64,000 nucleotides of DNA from Gonatopus flavifemur (lineage: Eukaryota > Arthropoda > Insecta > Hymenoptera > Dryinidae), in the NCBI GenBank assembly GCA_018340375.1, contig JAFFJZ010000001.1, forward strand, positions 57,776,001 through 57,840,000, in the 5' to 3' direction. A program made the position numbers and the translations under genes. How positions within the stretch are numbered: the first letter of the stretch is position 1; each line of letters begins with the position of its first letter. This document shows positions 13,801-23,895 of this stretch, piece after piece. The notes under the pieces were generated by a model that saw only the letters and a list, made by a program, of their open reading frames with translations, ran no database searches and had not been told where the DNA came from.

Positions 13801-14087
13801 TTCACGTAATCCCAAGGAAATCTTCATAAAAGGAAAGAAATTCGATATAGATGAGAAAAATATGAAACCCTAAAGTATGAAATATAACATAGAACGTAAC
13901 ATGGCCGCGTGTTTCCTGTTCCTTCGACTGCTCTCTTTTTTTTATATAGCGTTTGCCGGGCGCAGACAATAGCGATTGGCGAACCTTGTACAATGGCTGT
14001 AAATACATAGACAGTGCATATAAAAAATCGTGTACACTCAAGGGGTAGACGGGATCACGATAAAAGAAAAGTATTGAAAAAGTTATG

Positions 14088-14166
14088 ACGCCGCGAGGTA
14101 CGCTTCGAAAGAGCGGAAAATATCGCGCGATGATCCCGGGGAACGGGTCGAGACCCCCACGGGGGT
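14088..14166. other. short GC-rich block with stacked, competing palindromes
   Basis: A block of about 80 bases is strongly G+C-rich within AT-rich flanks. It holds TCGCGCGA (14123-14130), CCCGGG (14135-14140), GGGTC-GA-GACCC (14145-14156) and ACCCCC-AC-GGGGGT (14153-14166). The last two share the GACCC segment, so only one of the two hairpins can form at a time. An 87-codon plus-strand frame starts at 14085 and crosses the block; its protein resembles nothing I know and I do not call it a gene. Confidence 0.6.
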
Positions 14167-14510
14167 ATAATGCAAAACTTCAAGCACTTTTATACGCGTT
14201 TCATCCTTTTACTGGGTTCTACGAAGGTTATAAAAAAATATTATCAATAAAATACACGAAGCTAGGAATATATGACGAATGTAGGGTTTATATGATATAC
14301 ACGGATCTCGAGTCGTTCACTGTAATAAATGTGATATATCGATACTAGCGCTCATTTTCAATTTCTCAATATTGACTTTGGTAAGCTGATACAAAGAAGA
14401 ATAAATAATCCCCGGCCTCACAACGAATTAACGAAATCTCCGCATCGCGGAATATATGGCTGGATATTTGAATTGTTACTCCGCTTTTCCTGTGCCTGCA
14501 TTTCTTTTCC

Positions 14511-14553
14511 ACCTTATCCTTTCTTTTTCTTTCTTTCTTCCTTCCTTCCTCCC
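14511..14553. repeat. polypyrimidine (CTTT/CCTT)n tract
   Basis: A run of TTTC, CTTT and CCTT units, nearly pure pyrimidine on the plus strand. It is a simple-sequence tract with no other signal. Confidence 0.75.
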
Positions 14554-14679
14554 AGTCTTTGTTCCACTCATCTTTTCACCGAGACTTTGGGTGTCATAAT
14601 ACAGTATTCCCTGCTAGAGTTCTCTGAAGCTCCTAATGGAGTTTGCGTGTAAGAGTAAGACAAGTCAGAGCCGAATACG

Positions 14680-14859
14680 ATGAAGAGGAAGAAGGTGGCT
14701 CAAAAGGGAAGTACAAGTGTGGGACGAAACTACGATGGCGGTAGAAACGGGGTAAAGAGGGAAGGATGTATTCCTTCTCTCGTCACTTCACTTCTTCTAC
14801 TGCTGTTCATTGAGGGTGGGCGAGTACCAATTCCATTGTGCTACTCCAAAATAGAATAA
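14680..14859 (+). CDS. uncertain 59-codon small open frame with hydrophobic segment
   Basis: ATG at 14680 opens a 59-codon frame ending at TAA 14857-14859. The N-terminus is very basic (MKRKKVAQKG), the middle is Gly/Arg-rich, and residues about 31-44 (IPSLVTSLLLLLFI) could span or enter a membrane. An in-frame stop lies at 14656-14658, so the start is bounded. A possible donor (GTAAAG) sits after codon 24. I do not recognise the peptide. GC-richer local composition is the main reason the frame is open. Confidence 0.12.
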   Translation: MKRKKVAQKGSTSVGRNYDGGRNGVKREGCIPSLVTSLLLLLFIEGGRVPIPLCYSKIE

Positions 14860-16018
14860 TCTTCTTTTTTGAATCCATCATTCGATCAAAGCTCCATTTA
14901 ACGCTATTAGAATATAAATGAAATTGGACTTGATCGATACATTTGAAAATACGAATATCCTACGTTGCGTACTGTACAACAGATCTAAAAAAGAATCCAC
15001 GAGCCAATAATGCGACTTCTTCTTTGTTCTTTTGGCCCTTTCATTATTCGTGTCGGAACAAAGGAGAGCGTCAATCGATACGGAATGCAGACGCGTATAA
15101 GAATCTATGAATATCAACTCATAAATGTATTGTACCTCCATCTTCCATTCCTTTCTCTCAAGCCTATACGAAATGTACACTCCCGCTACTGCTAATTTTA
15201 TTTTGTGTTAGAGGGCCAACGTCAATGTCAGCATAATATAGTCGACCGGCGTCTAATAACACCTTTTTTCCCCTTTAATGGCGTTTCCCTTTCTCTTTAT
15301 GACGACAAATCGATATGGGAAAGCGAAAGAGAATGGAAAAAGAGTTTATAAACATGGCTTTTTTCTTCCATAGAGTCGAGGATGGAAACGTACGTTGGAA
15401 TGGGAAAGAGAGGAAAAAAGTGCAATCTATCGGAGGGAAAAGTGCAATCAGAAAGGGGAAAAGAAAAAGGGAAGAGCCGATATTAACACCTTCGAGCGAA
15501 CAAAACGAATTACTCGTTCGTGAACAGCCGAAGAAGGCGACTTCGTGCATCACTTTCAGGGACGAAGAAGGGCGGAGGGGTGGGCGAGGGTGATAAAAAG
15601 CGACATCGAGGTAGAAACGTCGTCGTCGTCGTCGTGCTCCTCCTCCCTTCACCCCTGATATTTCTTCTTCCCAGCCTTCCTCCGATAAAAGCACGTAGGC
15701 ATGTAATAGTTACAGTAGTCTGTATCACATGTATAACCTTTCTTCCCATTTCCAAGATTTCCGTACCTTTATTAAGACACTGTGAAATATATTACACAGT
15801 ACGCGGAGGTAAAAGTTTTTCCTGGGCATTCGAGTATATATATCGATTCCAAAGAAAACTTTACCCTTTTTTAAAAGCTTCAGAATTCTTCTAGCATAAA
15901 AATATCAACGGATAATTTATTTAAAAGTCTCAACTTCAAATTTGAAAATATGTTTTTTATTGATTCTAACGTAGGATCTAGGGTTTGCAATGAGGAGTTG
16001 TTTCTACTTAATGCACCA
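14860..16018. other. purine/pyrimidine-biased non-coding stretch
   Basis: No gene called. 15270-15760 is rich in GA/GAA and CT runs plus a CGT triplet tract, and is open on both strands (139 codons minus, 124 plus). The predicted proteins are Lys/Arg runs or their Phe/Leu/Ser antisense image. This is the signature of biased composition, not coding. Confidence 0.55.
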
Positions 16019-16190
16019 CACAGAAAAAAAAAATTCTTGTATCAAGAAAACATGGTTGTCTTCGTTATATATGAAACACGGATTGTCTCAGTTTAATGCA
16101 ATTTGCTTGAATCGAAACAAAATTTCTTGATTCAAGCAAATTGCATTGAACTCAGCAGAATTGGATTACACGATGAGATAAAGTATGGAA
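16019..16190. mobile_element. MITE-like remnant containing a 24-bp hairpin
   Basis: A CACACAGAAAAAAAAAATTC end at about 16018 resembles the CACTGAGAAAAA type of terminus seen at 49.4 and 40.2 kb. Inside, 16090-16113 (starting AGTTTAATGCAATTTGC) is complementary to 16129-16152 at 23 of 24 positions around a 15-base loop. A smaller hairpin, TCTTG-TAT-CAAGA, lies near the left end. No matching right terminus is clear, so the extent is approximate. The 63-nt hairpin is also the size of a microRNA precursor. Confidence 0.5.
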
Positions 16191-16969
16191 AAAAAAAATT
16201 GCGCAGAATACAAAAACCCTGATATCCAATGAATGATCTTGAATATCAGAAATTTATGTATTGAAATTCTCATTCATTAAATTCGTCACATTTAACGAGC
16301 ACTATGAGTTTTAATGAATATCTGATACAGTATACCGAGGAGGTGGGTGAATATATTTTTATATCGTGATCCACGCGATAAGAAAAAGAACTGTTCAATG
16401 GATAATAATAATAATATAATAATGTTATAAAGCGAATGTAAAACTTGTGTTAATCAAACGGAGCTATACTTTCATATTCTCTGTTTTTTCCATGGGAATG
16501 GAAAAATCTATATTCGTATTGATGGAACGAAGATAATTCAATCTCTGCTCTTATACTCCCATGTCGTTTCTCACTCTCCAAGAACTCTCAGTATACATTA
16601 TCAATCTTTTTACTCAATTGGAGCGTGCGCGAAGAGGATGTTTAGTGCTTCATGCATTTATACGTAAGTTTTTAGCTTTCTGAAGCAGCTTAACCGATCA
16701 TGGAAGTTATGGAATGATTAATCTTATCGCTGTATATTGGCTTGATTCATATCCTTTGTGAAAAAATTTTATTTGCGCTACAGAGGATCACGCAATAACA
16801 ATGTCTTCCAGAAAATTTTATGATAAAACTATAAATTTCTTAATGTACTTCGATTTATTCACGTAGAAAGATTCAATAAGAATTCGTAAAGCTTTCATTT
16901 TGAAAGAATCTTCTATTCGTCAGAATTTCTTTTCTAATTCAGTAATAACGAACTAGTTCGTTACGGAAG

Positions 16970-17165
16970 CGCTAACAGAAAAAAAATGGCTGGAAGAGCA
17001 AGAAGACTGATTGACACAACTAAATTTTGCTGATTACATGAAAAAAAGTTGGTCAACACGACTAACGTTTCAGCTGCTAAAGTGAATATTTTTGCAAAAA
17101 TAACAACTTTTTTCCCGACAGCCGCTATAGTGACAAACCATTCCTCTCCGCGATGTTTTGAACTC
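16970..17165. mobile_element. possible degenerate MITE copy
   Basis: It contains a CTAACAGAAAAAAAATGG edge and internal CAACTAAATTTTGCTG and GTTGGTCAACACGACTAA segments. These resemble the internal CAACTAAA-type pieces of the 49.4 kb element. Terminal repeats are not clear. The 88-codon minus-strand frame at 16961-17227 runs through it and is not called a gene. Confidence 0.3.
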
Positions 17166-18529
17166 ATATAAAGAATTTTCACACGAATAAATTGGTTTTT
17201 TTTTTCAATTTTGTCCATCCAATTCAATGGACATTACTGCTTTGGTGTTCGAAGCGTATCAATTCAGTTTATACATAGATTACAAAAGATAATTCACTTT
17301 TCATACAATACTCTACCCATTGTATCCACGAAGTATGAAAAATTCAATAATTAAAACAGAATTCAGAACAAGAAAGAACGGTATGAATTCGTAGCTTCAT
17401 TTCAAAACAGTTACACTTTATGAAATGAAATGATTGAAAGGATTCACCAAACATCAATCTAATTGAGGATTGTTCATGAAGTTATGAATCAATTGTACCA
17501 CAAACATTGTTTACCAATTAATGTTATATGTTGATTTATAATACTAAATGAGAGAGCGTGCATGTTATTTATCCGGGAAACGTAGTTGAGAATATAATTG
17601 ATTATTTCATTTAGTTATGATCTCATGTACACAAAGAATAGTAAACCGTGAATTTGAATATTCCAATAATTCGATTGAATAAATATGTATTTGTCAATTC
17701 ATCGATTATTACGATCAATCATCATCAAACAATATCAGATATTACGTATTCCATAATCAAATAAATTCAACAATAATTCCAACCATTTCAAGAAATTTAC
17801 TGTGGAATATTGAATAAATTTTCAGTTGTTGAATTCATGGTGAATTCTATACGAATGTATCGGAAATTGATCTCTCATTCAACGATCGCTATACTCGAAA
17901 ATTTCGATTATTGTTCACAGTGTGGACCCAAAGTAATAACTGTACTTATTTTCAATCACAAAGGGAAAAAATTATACGAAGCATCCAAAAGATGATTCTT
18001 CGCTACTCGGAATCCTTTGCGAGAACAAAAGATATAAAATCTTCAACATACGACGGCTAAAATCAATAATTCTTCGCCTCTTATCTGGAGTAGCTCGCCA
18101 TCACTACTCGTCAAACTCTCACCTTCACCGATATATATTGTGATCCGGAGAAAAGAGGATGGGTATTGCGAAACAAACATGTTTACTGATACGTCATGTC
18201 TAGAAATCGAACATGACACGTATGATTTCTTTTCGCTTATTAAACGTGTCGTATAAATGCAATTTGAAATATATCCTTTCTCTTTTATATCAAACATAAA
18301 CCAGGAAATTTGCTTCGTCTTTTTGTTCGATTTTATTTTCGAATCCAATTCACTTCTCATCGTGGGTAAGAATAAGATAATCCTTTTCATATCGAAGCTG
18401 GAAAAGTGAGTTATAAGGGGGGAAAAAAGCACTCTTGAGTCAAAGTATGCCTTTCTCTCTCGTCGGGAATTCTCAACAACAACAGGAGATATAGATACAC
18501 CGACTATATATGAAAAGTAAAATCGATAG
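17166..18529. other. AT-rich non-coding stretch
   Basis: No gene. The first copy of the 24-base direct repeat lies at 18104-18127. The 129-codon minus-strand frame at 18043-18432 has no recognisable feature. Confidence 0.5.
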
Positions 18530-18587
18530 TCCGTTGGCTCTCATCGAGAGTTTCTTGCGATTGCTACTCGTCGGACTCTCACCTCCA
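18104..18587. repeat. 24-base direct repeat, two copies 460 bp apart
   Basis: Copies at 18104-18127 and 18564-18587 share CTACTCGTC, two variable bases, then ACTCTCACCT, one variable base and CA (21 of 24 identical). Flanks diverge, so this is a short shared element rather than a long duplication. It could be a repeated binding site or a decayed small duplication. Confidence 0.55.
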
Positions 18588-18733
18588 ACTACCACCACCG
18601 CTACCACCCCCTATCCCCATCGCCGTCACCATCCCCACACCAGTACCCTCCAACGATGCTCTCAACTTATCCTCTAGGCATCTATACGATGCCCATGCCT
18701 TCAGACTCGATCCATAACGGTTTTTGCTCCGAG
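18530..18733 (+). CDS. uncertain Pro/Ser-rich exon-like frame ending at a splice donor
   Basis: After TAG at 18527-18529 the frame is open to TGA/TAA-type closure at 18944-18946, about 138 codons. The middle reads as a low-complexity segment of alternating Ser-Pro with Tyr/His (HHRYHPLSPSPSPSPHQYPP), followed by MLSTYPLGIYTMPMPSDSIH. ATG codons lie at 18656 and beyond. GAG|GTAACA at 18731-18739 could be a donor, which would end the exon at 18733. Such Pro/Tyr/His-rich disordered sequence is common in insect transcription factors, but no domain is visible. The underlying DNA is a CCA/CAC simple-sequence tract, so a non-coding origin is equally possible. Confidence 0.18.
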
Positions 18734-20068
18734 GTAACAGTAGCAGCAGCAGCTTCTACGAGGCAAAATAGTTCAGAAGCCCCACTCAGGTCATCCATCA
18801 AACGAGCGCGATTCCCGTCGACCTCGTTTCGAAGATTCGTCGACCTTTACTTAGCCTCTCAAGTAGCGTATACGAGATACGTACGTATGTACTTCAACAC
18901 ACGTACATACCCGACAAGTGTTTTCGATATGTGTTATTTGAACTAAAATTGAGATGGGAGGGAAGAGTGGATGATATCACGCAAATGAAAAATAGTTTAG
19001 AAAGATTAATGACTCGAATATTTAAGGACTAGATGAATATGGATATTTATAAACGGATGTTACAGTTTAGAATCAATTTTTGTTCTCAACTTTCAATTTC
19101 AATCTGTGCGGTATTGAAGAATCTCTTCGAATTTAATGTTTGCAGAAGTGAGCAAATGAAACCAGATGTTATATGTGATTCCCACCTTATTCAAATCACG
19201 TTCATTCCATACAAGAGTCAGTCAGATTTCTTAAATCCCAAAACATCAACAGCCTTCGTTCTCAGTTTAAGATTATTGATTCGATTTGAATGGAAATATT
19301 GCAAGTTTGTAGGAAATGGTGCGAAGAGAATATTTTTCAACTGTATTCCCAAGAGAATATCAATCACTACGAACGTGAATTGGATTTCATATTTATAACT
19401 TTGTTTTACATACTACATACATTTACACAAGAGCGTACACCATGCGCCAGATTTTTGGGAAAATTCTGATATCAAAGCGAAATAGTAGCAACGTGGAAAA
19501 AAAATTGTTTTTTTTTTGTTTTGATAGATTTTTCAACGAATTAACAAGAATCTAGCGTTCGATACATGGAGAAGATGTAATTGAAGAGCAGCGACCATGA
19601 ACGAGATAGCCTTAACGAACCTTAAATAATTACCCCAGATGGGTTTTGATATACATTTTGAAATGCAAAGGATCTCAATTCAGCTCGTCAAATTCACCCG
19701 TTCCCCCAAACTATAGCAGCCCAGATTGGTTAATTTAGATACGAGAGTGAAGCGGTCACCGGTATTATAGGCTTTTTAGGTATTTGTGTACATAGAGTCT
19801 ATCTAGAAATCGCTTATCAAAGGAGAACAAAATGCGATTACACGAATATCAAAATTGAGTGACGGGGACCACGTTGTTTATCATCATCGTGCAACGTATA
19901 CACCGAGACTCCCTCGTAATGATACTTTCATTAAATATTTCATTAATCCTATGAACATTACTTTTCGGAAAGGTATTACGAAAATCATCAGGGAAGCATG
20001 ATATACCCGGCGCGCATCTGGCGACATTAAAAATATGACCAAGTTAAAAGTGAAATGAACATTCGCCC
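18734..20068. other. non-coding stretch
   Basis: Nothing recognisable. A 121-codon plus-strand frame at 19033-19398 has no domain, and I take it as chance. Confidence 0.45.
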
Positions 20069-21168
20069 TTGGCAAGGGCTGTTAGAAGTCAAGAATCAAG
20101 AAACAGAAGAACAGGTGAGAGGTATTGGAGGGACCTACCCTTTTTACGCGCAACTCAACCTAACCCAACCGACGTAACTAACATTTTGCTCTCGCCAAAG
20201 CCGATAACTGGTTCACCGTCGATTTACGAGGTTTTAGCCGTTCTCAAGAGAACCGAAGGGTTGCTGCAGGACAGAGAGAAAACTGAAAGAAGAAGGAAAA
20301 AGTATTTTATCTCCCACACTCCATCGTTTTCCGCTCGTTGCTCTTGTGCAACGAAAAATCGTGGGCAACGGTCCATGGCTTTAAAAGGATGAACGTTGCG
20401 GAGAAAGATAAGCACGTACACATTGTACCTGTTCCTTTCGTAAAATGAGTTTACTTGATAAAAATTAGTTTTACATTTTTCACTCGTTTTAACCTTTTCA
20501 TCCTGTCTCAAAAGATACATTACTCATGGACTGTAATTAACGAAGAAAGGGAACAAGAACGGAATGAGCAATTTAATACTGGCTTTGAATAAAAAGTACT
20601 ACTGGTGTCGTGAGTGGGAAAACAATTTGCGATCGCCTCGATGAAGAGCGACCCATACGATCGTTTGAAAAATTTCAACCAACCTGATTCATCGTTCCTT
20701 CGTGCAACAACAAATTCGTATATGCTGCATTGTTCTTTCGCGATACCAATAATGTCAACGACAAAAGGGACAGGTGGGAATCTCGTTCAAGTGGGTCAAA
20801 TACCAAAGCCTCTGTCCCTTCTTCCATCATTAATGACGTCGGAAGTAACTCACCGGCACTTGCACTCACGAACTGGCGGCGTGTTCAGCGAGCGTGACAG
20901 TTAGAAGCAATCTATCCAACCTCATCGGTCGAGACTGGGGAATAAAGCCTATCTCGTCTGTCACCTGCACAACGTTACGGTGGCTCCCTACGGAACAGGA
21001 AATCCCTACCAAATTTTACATCCATTCCACAATATTGAGGTATCTATAACTCGTGTGCATCGTAATGCAACGACGCTTGAGTGTTCAAAGCTAGAATTTC
21101 CTCGCGTTGATGGGTACCGTAATGTACGAGTTATGACACCTAAAAAGCTACGTTACACAGGAACTTGA
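20069..21168 (+). other. GC-richer run of plus-strand open frames, unrecognised
   Basis: Three plus-strand frames follow one another: 20069-20392 (no ATG at its left end), 20614-20904 and 20980-21168. The first includes a Lys/Arg/Glu-rich helix-like stretch near KRTEGLLQDREKTERRRKKY. None carries a domain I can name, and I see no convincing acceptor-donor pairs linking them. The string AACCTAACCCAACC at about 20157 resembles insect telomere-type repeat but is only two to three units. The region could be a non-coding transcript, a conserved regulatory block, or simply a GC-rich pocket. Confidence 0.25.
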
Positions 21169-22678
21169 ATTTTATAGTACGCTTATATAAATACTTATCG
21201 GTATTGTGTATACTACTTTACAATGCGAATGAGATGAATGAGCGTAGAATCAATGTTCGTAATAATCTCATACATTTCGATCGCCATGTGTTGTTTTCAA
21301 ATATAATCTTCCGCTTGAAGATGGAATTTAATAAACTCATCTGCTATCAACGACGAGAGATATTAATCTTAGAAAAACTTTCATCAAAATGGATCAATTC
21401 ACAATCATAAATGGTATCGTGAAATTTGATATGAATAACCCAATGAAATGATCAATTGATATTCAATCTCTTTAAAAAGAAGATATCAATGGCTTATTGT
21501 GGTTACTTTTCATTGATAGCAATGACTCATCCTTGCAGTTTGGATGTTTTGGTCGATAGACTTAATAATTCGTTTTATGAAACTGTGCACACAGAAATTA
21601 TCATACAAAATACATAAATTGAACGTTAAATAGGATTGAAGGTTTTTTGAATTCATCATAATAACACACGATAATCGCTTGTACTTATTCTTTTCTCTCC
21701 CTTCCCAGTATATTCGAAAAAAAATTACTCATGATTCGAGATAGTTACAGATTTTTATGCATTCGAATCTAATTCTTCATTATTAATTATCTCTTGGGGG
21801 TCGATACGATCGAGAGAAAATGATTAATCTTAATAAGGTCTTAAATTTAATCACATCCAAGCTTCAGGCATATTTTCTTTGGAATGATTTATATCTCGGA
21901 TATAGCAGAACTTTACACGAACGGGGTTATTGGAAATTACTAAGAAACCAAGCCATCAGAGTTCTTCATGGATTTGTTGAAATTTTGATGGATGATCTTT
22001 ATCTTCCATGAACACTTCAAAATTATTGTAATCCATGACGTTAACAGACGAAATTGGTGCAACTGGTCCAATCTCGATACGATCACGAAAATAAATAATC
22101 ATCTTTCCACCTGCCAATCGGTGTTCGATTCGATGTATTGGACATAATTCTAATCCGCTTTTAATCTCACATAAAAATTTTCTAAAAAGGATATCCTGAC
22201 GGATTTCAAGCGTATCTCGTTCACGTCGTTTTCATTATCTCGTGCTCCGTTGTCACCGTCCTCTCTGAAGCTAGGATGCTTTCTCTTAGGTCGTGGGAGT
22301 CCTTGAAAAATAATTACATCGTCCGTTTCACGGGCTATCGACGACGAGAGACAGAGTCCTTCCCCGTTGGACAAATTGAGTAATAAATCGTAGCGATTAC
22401 TATTCCTACTATTCGCCCTATATACACTCGTGTCCAACCAACCATCCATCTCCTTGTTGCTTGCACACGCAATTTTTGCGATATTAAATAATTTTTTGCC
22501 ATTCTTCGCAAGGTGCGATAAATTGGAAACTTGAAATTGATAATTGCAATATATTAACTAATCGAGTCGCAAGAAAGATATTCGCAAGACTGTTGCAACC
22601 GTATGTCTGTCGATGGTTCCCAAGAAACCACAAACTTGATTATTCATAGGAATTATTCATGAATATGCGGTTTCGTTT

Positions 22679-22690
22679 TCACACGTGTGA
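22679..22690. promoter_or_regulatory. 12-bp palindrome TCACACGTGTGA (E-box core)
   Basis: A perfect palindrome with a CACGTG core, the class bound by bHLH factors. Its TCACAC/GTGTGA arms also resemble T-box half sites. Such sites are known in regulatory DNA; function here is inference from one site. Confidence 0.3.
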
Positions 22691-23290
22691 CGACGGAATG
22701 TAAGAGAAAAAGTTTCGCTGGATTTAATTTCAGCGTTTAATTTTATCCACAAATTTTTTGGTCTGAAGAATATATAAAAATAGGTTATTCGGTTCATGAA
22801 TTTCCGTCGCCATAAATTTGATTTCAGTGTTCATACGGCGGTGACGTAGGAGTTGAATGTGTTGAGACTGTTACCCGTATGCGGTAATTCGAAGCGGTAT
22901 CATCATCCTCGCATCATAGATAATCCAATTACACATAGCTTCGATTCAAACTACATACCGAAATCATAACTCTCCTACGCGTACTTCAGCGTACATCCGT
23001 TTGTTACATTGATTTTAATTCATTCGTTTTGAGAAATATTAATCGTTCATGAACTGGACGGAGTATAGACAATGTTTGAATCGAGTCTCGTTTGTACATG
23101 GTGAGAACTGGAAAATACATCTGAAACTCGATAAAATGATGGAAAGATTACGCAATATGGATCGCGAAGGTTGTTGAACTTATAAACGGTCTACACGGTG
23201 AAACGAATTTCAGAATTAAAACCACATAATTTTTATCTGATAGACCTCGACGTTTGGTACAGCTAACGTCAATTCTATTCGTATGTGCAT

Positions 23291-23315
23291 GTTACGTTAC
23301 GTTACGTTACGTTAC
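23291..23315. repeat. (GTTAC)5 pentanucleotide array
   Basis: Five exact GTTAC units followed by an imperfect continuation. Each junction gives TTACGT. Pentamer arrays of this purity are unusual among the di- and trinucleotide tracts elsewhere in the window. Confidence 0.9.
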
Positions 23316-23875
23316 GAAAGTGGTTAACCTGCATCGACGGTGTAGGCCTTAACGAGCCGCAGTTCGCCGCGTAATGGAGGTTACGTCTCGCTGATAATTT
23401 CCGATAAGTGCTCGGCCACATTAAATGGAGCAACCGCCAGAGGGTCTCTGCCCTACTCGGTGCACATCTACGTACTTGGAACATGTATGCAACAGTACAT
23501 ACATCGTACACAACTTGGTGAGTTACCTGTTTCTCTTCGCCGCGTTGTTCAGAGATATACCATGAATGCTCGTTCGAGTAATTCACAATGATTCGTTTTA
23601 TTATACCGAGGAGGATGAGAATGTGCGTAAAATGATGTCATAATACGTGTTTATTCAACGCAGCTTTGTGATTTCCTCCCCAAGGAAAAGACAAAATTTT
23701 AGAATCAAATCGAATACAGATAATTCTGTGAAACGGCAAAATTGATGAGATCTATGACGAATTCATCCTCCCAGCAAAAACTTTTTCCCTCACCGTCTTG
23801 AAAGTCGAAGAGTTTTTATTTCTCAAACTCTCCTATAATACGCCGGAAGATGTGAATTGATTCAGCGTTTGTTTC

Positions 23876-23895
23876 TTAATTAATTAATTGCAAAT
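23876..23895. promoter_or_regulatory. tandem TTAAT units joined to a TTGCAAAT site
   Basis: TTAATTAATTAATTGCAAAT combines repeated homeodomain-core TAATT with an octamer-like GCAAAT end. This could be a homeodomain/POU site, but such A/T runs are also common by chance here. Confidence 0.2.

Larger units (their letters stand above)
8310..14080. other. AT-rich non-coding stretch
   Basis: No recognisable gene. Contents are the 19-bp hairpin at 8752-8794, the (CA)n tract at 10832-10850, and scattered frames of 60-97 codons with no domain. A GC-richer pocket at 11280-11530 has an 82-codon frame of low-information composition. 12960-13070 is purine-rich. Confidence 0.55.

Noticed and set aside
15275..15894. 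Overlapping 139-codon (minus) and 124-codon (plus) frames
   Set aside because: Driven by GA/CT-rich and CGT simple sequence; Lys/Arg runs on one strand mirror Phe/Ser/Leu on the other.
20155..20172. AACCTAACCCAACC as telomeric repeat
   Set aside because: Only two to three imperfect units inside a unique GC-richer region; too short for an interstitial telomere array.
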